From Clostridiales bacterium 1_7_47FAA (GTDB lineage: Bacteria > Bacillota > Clostridia > Lachnospirales > Lachnospiraceae), in assembly GCA_000155435.1 (NCBI GenBank), contig DS990262.1, positions 328,234 to 392,233 of the forward strand: a DNA stretch of 64,000 nucleotides. The letters are read 5' to 3'. Shown piece by piece: positions 59,931-64,000 of this stretch; position 1 is the first letter of the stretch; each line of letters opens with the position of its first letter. The position numbers and the translations under genes were made by a program. The notes under the pieces are model-generated. The model worked only from the letters and a program-made list of their open reading frames with translations, made no database searches and was not told the DNA's origin.

Positions 59931-61207
59931 ATGTAACGCTTGTATTGCTTATCGTGCTGTTTGCTGTCCTGGCAATCATCGGGGTGCCCCTGGCCCTGGC
60001 CCTTGGGCTGTCAACCTTTGCTTCCCTGGCCCTGACAACGGATATGCTGTTGGTTGTCATTGCACAGAAGGTCCAGCTGGGAGCGGATTCTTACCTGATG
60101 ATGGCGGTCCCGCTATTTATCCTGGCAGCCAATATCATGAATTATTCAGGTGTGACTGAGCGCATCTTCCGCTTTGCCAGGGCGCTGGTAGGGAGCATGC
60201 CGGGAGCATTGGGGCATGCCAACGTAGTCGCCAGCGTGGTTTTTGCCGGTATCTCAGGCTCCGCCATTGCAGATAGCGCATCCTTGGGAAATATCGAAAT
60301 CAAGTCCATGGAGGACCAGGGATATCCCACGGAATACGCGGCAGCCATTACCGTGGCATCCGCTACCATCGGCCCAATCTTTCCACCCAGCATACCGCTG
60401 GTCATTTACGCAGGAATAGCCAGTGTTTCGGTTGGGAAGCTGTTTATGGGAGGGGTGGTTCCAGGACTGATTATTGCCTTGGCACTTATGGCGCTGAACC
60501 ATATCCTGTCCGTTAAAAATAAATATCCAAGAGATGAACGGATGACGCTCAGACAGATATGGGACTGTTTCAGGGAATCATTTCTTCCTATCCTGTCCCC
60601 TGCAATCATCCTCTTTGGAATAACATTCGGATGGTTTACCCCCACGGAGGCAGCCGCAGTCATTGTCCTCTATGCATTCATCCTGGGTTTCTTTGTGTAC
60701 AAGGAGCTGAAACTGTCCTATCTTCCGAGGATATTTAAGGAAACCATGATGACTACCGGAATTGTAATGTTCATTGTAGCGGCGGCAAATGCATTTTCCT
60801 ATGTGCTTACCATATGCAAGCTGGGGAATGTACTGACAGACATGGCGGCAGCCATGCCCAATGCCATTACATTCATAATCGTTGTAAATATACTGCTTTT
60901 AATCCTTGGCATGTTTATGGAGTCCACAGCAATCCTGATTGTCATAACCCCTGTGTTGGTGCCGGTTGCACAGGCCATGGGGATTGACCTTGTGTATTTC
61001 GGGGTGATGATGGTGCTGAACCTGATGATTGGACTTGCCACCCCGCCTTTTGGAATGGGATTGTTTACCGTAAGCCAGGTGGCTAAATTGCCGGTCGAGA
61101 AGACGGTTAAGGCAATACTTCCATTCATTCCCGTCCTTCTGGTGGTGCTGCTTATGATTATATTCATACCATCTCTTGTCACCTGGCTGCCGTCAGTCAT
61201 TATGTAA
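59927..61207 (+). CDS. dctM: TRAP transporter large membrane subunit (DctM type)
   Basis: A 426-aa sodium-coupled channel subunit with about 12 helices. Marks: GVPLALALGLSTFASLALT, ADSYLMMAVPLFILAANIMNYSGVTERIF, ASVVFAGISGSAIADSASLGNIEIKSMEDQGYPTEYAAAITVASATIGPIFPPSIPLVIYAGIASVSVGKLF in consecutive blocks, and GLATPPFGMGLFTVSQV. GTG start at 59927 with AAAGGAGG upstream, overlapping dctQ. It imports the ligand of DctP, probably an organic acid. Confidence 0.93.
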   Translation: MNVTLVLLIVLFAVLAIIGVPLALALGLSTFASLALTTDMLLVVIAQKVQLGADSYLMMAVPLFILAANIMNYSGVTERIFRFARALVGSMPGALGHANVVASVVFAGISGSAIADSASLGNIEIKSMEDQGYPTEYAAAITVASATIGPIFPPSIPLVIYAGIASVSVGKLFMGGVVPGLIIALALMALNHILSVKNKYPRDERMTLRQIWDCFRESFLPILSPAIILFGITFGWFTPTEAAAVIVLYAFILGFFVYKELKLSYLPRIFKETMMTTGIVMFIVAAANAFSYVLTICKLGNVLTDMAAAMPNAITFIIVVNILLLILGMFMESTAILIVITPVLVPVAQAMGIDLVYFGVMMVLNLMIGLATPPFGMGLFTVSQVAKLPVEKTVKAILPFIPVLLVVLLMIIFIPSLVTWLPSVIM

Positions 61208-61249
61208 GAATGAAACAATTATAATAAAAAGAAATGGAGAAGAAATTTT

Positions 61250-62038
61250 ATGTCAAAGTATATTGATTGTACCATGCCGTTTTATGATTACATGCCCGTG
61301 GGAAATGTGTGGGCATGGGATGTACCCTTCCGCACGGAACCGATTACCACCCACGAAAAGAATTCTTATGAACTATGGATGATTACCATGCATTCCGAGA
61401 CAGGGACCCGGCTTATGATTAAGGCCATGCAGGATCCCAACGCACCCACCGTGGACAGGCTTCCGCTGAATGAATTCCTGAACCGTGATGCGGTAATCCT
61501 GGATGTGCCATGCGGCATGGACGGCGCTGTGACAGCAGGGCAGATCCGCAGCGCGGCGGAGAACGCGGATATCAGAAAAGGTGATATTTTCATCCTGAGG
61601 ACAGGGTGGGGCGATGATGAACGTTATCTGGAGCTGGGCGATGCATATGCCAGGAGAGGACCCTGTATTTCCAAGGAGGGGGCAGAGGAGCTTTGCAGGA
61701 TCATGCATGAAAATGAATCCAGCCTGGCAGGTTCCGATGTTGCATACTGGGGCAGGGGAGACAAGTATCAGGGACCGCTTTGGGCCGACAGGCCGGCCTG
61801 GGAAAGAAATCCCTTCCCGTCCATCGAGGCAAGACGTTTCCTGGCCCAGTATACGGCTGAGAAAGCCATTGAGGATTGGGAATCCCCCAATGTGATGACA
61901 ACCAACAATGTAAGCTTCATCGGTGCAATGGTGAATCTGAACCAGATATCCAAGATGAGGGTAAAACTTTCCGTTATCCCCATGAAATTAAAAGGCGCCA
62001 GAGGGGCACCGTGCAGCGTGATAGCAGAAGAAATCTAA
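61250..62038 (+). CDS. Cyclase-family protein (kynurenine formamidase-like) lacking the metal motif
   Basis: A 262-aa protein of the cyclase superfamily (PF04199-type). The fold marks are present: LPLNEFLNRDAVILDVP near residue 68, DIFILRTGWGDD near 112, GPCISKEGAEELCRI and a C-terminal LSVIPMKLKGARGAPCSVIAEE. The metal-binding HxGTHxDxPxH motif is replaced by ETGTRLMIKAM (from residue 50): the His and Asp ligands are gone. It may be a non-metal isomerase, a binding protein or a changed enzyme. Last gene of the TRAP operon. AATGGAGAAG precedes the ATG. Confidence 0.78.
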   Translation: MSKYIDCTMPFYDYMPVGNVWAWDVPFRTEPITTHEKNSYELWMITMHSETGTRLMIKAMQDPNAPTVDRLPLNEFLNRDAVILDVPCGMDGAVTAGQIRSAAENADIRKGDIFILRTGWGDDERYLELGDAYARRGPCISKEGAEELCRIMHENESSLAGSDVAYWGRGDKYQGPLWADRPAWERNPFPSIEARRFLAQYTAEKAIEDWESPNVMTTNNVSFIGAMVNLNQISKMRVKLSVIPMKLKGARGAPCSVIAEEI

Positions 62039-62052
62039 GGGCTAATCTTGTT

Positions 62053-62092
62053 TTATCCCCTAAATTGTGGTACTTTATAGGGAAGGGGATAA
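62053..62092. promoter_or_regulatory. Inverted repeat ahead of the FadR-type gene
   Basis: TTATCCCC (62053) and GGGGATAA (62085) are perfect reverse complements 24 bases apart; inner CCCCT/AGGG adds symmetry. It may be an operator or a weak terminator of the upstream operon (TTAAAATTT follows). Confidence 0.45.
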
Positions 62093-62120
62093 TTAAAATT
62101 TGAAGGATTTGAGGTTATAG

Positions 62121-62843
62121 ATGCAGACTTCCAATACATTAGGGTTTGAACCCGCAGTAGTACAGAAAGCTTCAGAGGAAATTGTGAATCAGATTCAGGA
62201 TTCGATTTTAGCAGGAAAACTGAAACCGGGGGATTCATTGCCGCCGGAACGTGAGTTGATTAAGATGTTTGCCAGGAGCAGGCCAACGGTCAGGGAGGCC
62301 CTCAGGGTCCTTGAGATGAAGGGGCTGATTTCCGTGACCGGAGGCGGAGGCACGCTTATATGCAAGCCGGAAACCTCACAGCTGGAGGAGACACTTAAGA
62401 TTATGCTGGCCATGCATGATATTACCCCGGAGGAGATATATGATGCAAGGAACATGCTGGAGCTGACCACAATCCGTTTTGCAGCCAGTAAACGTACGCA
62501 AGAGGATATCGAGGAGCTGAAGGAACTGATTGAACGGGAGAAGGCCTGTGTGGATAATATAGAACTGTTCACATCCCTGGACCGGGATTTTCACGAGCTG
62601 ATTGCAAAGGCGTCTAAGAACAGTATATTTGAAATCCTGGTCAGGGCATTGAGGAACCCCATGCAGAATACGATTGCACATAGTATCATGCGTATGGGAC
62701 CGGATAATTATAAGAAGGAGCAGGATATCCTGATTCAGTGCCATATGGAGATACTCCAGTGCATCGTAGACCAGTCGGAGGCAAGGGCAGTTGAATGCAT
62801 GAAAGAACATATAGACCAGTTTAAGCGGATTAATAAACAGTGA
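62121..62843 (+). CDS. FadR-subfamily GntR transcriptional regulator
   Basis: A 240-aa regulator. HTH: EEIVNQIQDSILAGKLKPGDSLPPERELIKMFARSRPTVREALRVLEMKGLISVTGGGGTLI, a textbook GntR domain. The all-helical FCD domain (about residues 95-235) has DARNMLELTTIRFAA, LDRDFHELIAKASKN and CHMEILQCIVDQSEARAVECMKEHI; Asp and His residues there form the usual metal/ligand site. GAGG precedes the ATG. FCD regulators answer to carboxylic acids, matching a TRAP operon. It likely represses the operon from the dyad at 55625. Confidence 0.9.
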   Translation: MQTSNTLGFEPAVVQKASEEIVNQIQDSILAGKLKPGDSLPPERELIKMFARSRPTVREALRVLEMKGLISVTGGGGTLICKPETSQLEETLKIMLAMHDITPEEIYDARNMLELTTIRFAASKRTQEDIEELKELIEREKACVDNIELFTSLDRDFHELIAKASKNSIFEILVRALRNPMQNTIAHSIMRMGPDNYKKEQDILIQCHMEILQCIVDQSEARAVECMKEHIDQFKRINKQ

Positions 62844-62914
62844 CATGTAGAGGTACATGTAGCAGACAGATTCGTATAACAGATAGTTACATAATTAGAT
62901 GAATCACCATATAG

Positions 62915-62941
62915 AGGGCTGCCATGAAAATAGGCGGCCCT
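62915..62941 (+). terminator. Stem-loop after the FadR-type gene
   Basis: AGGGCTGCC and GGCGGCCCT (one wobble) with a 9-base loop, followed by TAATCC. Moderate terminator. Confidence 0.55.
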
Positions 62942-62972
62942 TAATCCATAGTTAAAAAGCAGTCACATCAGC

Positions 62973-63010
62973 ACACCGGATACTAAAAATCATCCGGTGT
63001 CTTTTATTTT
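62973..63010 (+). terminator. Rho-independent terminator before the recombinase gene
   Basis: ACACCGGAT and ATCCGGTGT (perfect, 10-base loop) run into CTTTTATTTT. With the stem-loop above it isolates the recombinase. The rest of the 303-base gap has no gene; TATAAT occurs at 63076 without a clear -35. Confidence 0.8.
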
Positions 63011-63146
63011 TCACGCCTGTCTTTTCCATACCTCCCCCTCCCGGAGTCCGCAACCGGTTTTCCTCCAGCCATTCGTATAATCATTTTATTTTGGGCAATA
63101 TAAGTATAAAATGGATTATTACGATAATGCAAAAAGGAGGATTTAT

Positions 63147-63992
63147 ATGCAGGAAAACAAAATAATCAAGAATGATATACTTGATTTTAAAAAGTATCTG
63201 ATCAACATGGAACGCTCTGCACGGACCATTGACAAGTATTGCAGGGATGTTGCGGCTTTTATACAATATCTTTCTCCTGGGGAAATGGTGACCAGGGAAA
63301 AAGTCATAGAGTATAAAGGCTATCTGCAGGGGTCTTACAAGGTATCAAGCGCCAACTCCATGCTGGCTGCGCTGAACTGCTTTTTTCATTATAAGAACTG
63401 GGACAGGTACAGGGTAAGCCAGTTCAAGGTACAGCGGCATCTGATGGGAGGTGAGGAGCGCAGGCTTACCAAGGAAGAGTATGCCAGGCTGGTGACAACA
63501 GCCCTGTATCTGGATAATCAAAGACTGGCCATGATTATGGAAACCATAGGAAATACGGGGATACGCATAAGTGAACTGCCTTTCATCACGGTAGAAGCCC
63601 TGGATGCGGGGCGGGTGGAAATATATAATAAAGGAAAATTCAGAACCATCTTCCTGATAGAGAAACTGCGGTGCCGCCTGCGCGGATATTGCCGTGAGAA
63701 CGGCCTTACTTCCGGTCCCGTGTTTGTCACGTCGGGAGGTATGGCCGTAAACCGCAGCAATATATGGGCGGAGATGAAGCGGCTGTGCATAAAGGCCGGT
63801 ATCCCGGAACAGAAGGTATTTCCCCACAATCTCAGGCATCTGTTTGCCTATACCTATTATGGGGTTGATAAGGACCTGGTCCATCTGGCAGATATACTGG
63901 GGCACTCAAGTGTTGAGACTACCAGGATTTATACTATTTCCACAGGGGAAGAGCAGCAGGAGGCCATGCAGAAAATGGAAATGATTATATGA
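63147..63992 (+). CDS. Tyrosine recombinase/integrase (XerC/D-like)
   Basis: A 281-aa site-specific recombinase. The SAM-like N-terminal domain (residues 1-105) has LINMERSARTIDKYCRDVAAFIQYL. Catalytic residues follow: Arg in NTGIRISELPF (near 139), Lys in YNKGKFRTI, His and Arg in PHNLRHLFAYTYY (228 and 231), His in LGHSSVETT (near 254) and Tyr in RIYTIS (near 262). Start at ATG 63147 (MQENKI), seven bases after AAAGGAGG; the frame is open 12 codons earlier. It is complete but solitary, with no excisionase or phage genes within view. It could be a DNA invertase or a mobile-element integrase whose partner sites lie beyond the window. Confidence 0.88.
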   Translation: MQENKIIKNDILDFKKYLINMERSARTIDKYCRDVAAFIQYLSPGEMVTREKVIEYKGYLQGSYKVSSANSMLAALNCFFHYKNWDRYRVSQFKVQRHLMGGEERRLTKEEYARLVTTALYLDNQRLAMIMETIGNTGIRISELPFITVEALDAGRVEIYNKGKFRTIFLIEKLRCRLRGYCRENGLTSGPVFVTSGGMAVNRSNIWAEMKRLCIKAGIPEQKVFPHNLRHLFAYTYYGVDKDLVHLADILGHSSVETTRIYTISTGEEQQEAMQKMEMII

Positions 63993-64000
63993 AAAACAGG

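Overview
The window reads as chromosomal DNA of a gut-type, moderate-GC Firmicute, most like Lachnospiraceae of the Enterocloster (Clostridium bolteae / clostridioforme) kind. This is inferred from gene style only: strong AGGAGG-type ribosome sites, TTGACA/TATAAT promoters, many sugar transporters, lipoprotein binding proteins, and HemZ, Rel, BlaI/BlaR and AzlCD homologues of clostridial type. No rRNA, tRNA, CRISPR array, insertion sequence or prophage was seen. Almost all of the window is transporters with their regulators.

Layout. 1-5300: an Fe3+/2-aminoethylphosphonate-type ABC importer (end of the binding protein, ATPase, fused double permease, second ATPase) and a GntR/UTRA regulator. 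5303-6253: a decayed DUF4143-type ATPase remnant between two near-identical hairpins. 6285-13655: a ROK repressor divergent from a ribose-type (CUT2) ABC importer and a large intracellular GH106-like glycoside hydrolase. 13750-16680: a BlaI/BlaR-like repressor and membrane-protease pair with a duplicated C-terminal domain, then a GNAT acetyltransferase. 16934-18939 (minus): a nucleobase deaminase, an NCS1 permease and a tiny membrane protein. 19100-23657: pstSCAB-phoU behind a candidate Pho box. 23742-31169 (minus): a D-allose-like operon (TIM-barrel isomerase, binding protein, ATPase, permease, PfkB kinase, DeoR repressor, AlsK-like ROK kinase).

31391-37159: a mannose-family PTS locus (PRD regulator, IIA, IIB, an M24 peptidase, and IIC fused to IID). 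37281-39771 (minus): a transaldolase-like aldolase, a DeoR repressor and an esterase. 40013-48871: mostly housekeeping (apt, rel, an MBL hydrolase, hemZ), interrupted by an orphan solute-binding lipoprotein directly upstream of a Cache-GGDEF diguanylate cyclase. 48875-50887: a LysR regulator divergent from azlCD. 51040-55388: a UroD-family protein with a CUT1 sugar importer that has no ATPase gene. 55713-62843: a probable catabolic operon for an unknown organic acid (amidohydrolase, TIM-barrel isomerase, 3-hydroxyacid dehydrogenase, TRAP transporter, a cyclase-family protein lacking its metal motif) with a FadR-type regulator. 63147-63992: a lone tyrosine recombinase.

The most unusual items are the orphan binding protein/diguanylate cyclase pair, the BlaR-like sensor with tandem novel domains behind a 21-bp repeat block, the IIC-IID fusion with an M24 peptidase in the same operon, and the TRAP locus with the metal-motif-less cyclase homologue. 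Several intergenic spacers also hold short degenerate tandem repeats (14, 20 and 21 bp). Starts were chosen by ribosome-site spacing and family length and often lie inside the longest open frame. Nothing was run against a database; family names rest on motifs read by eye.
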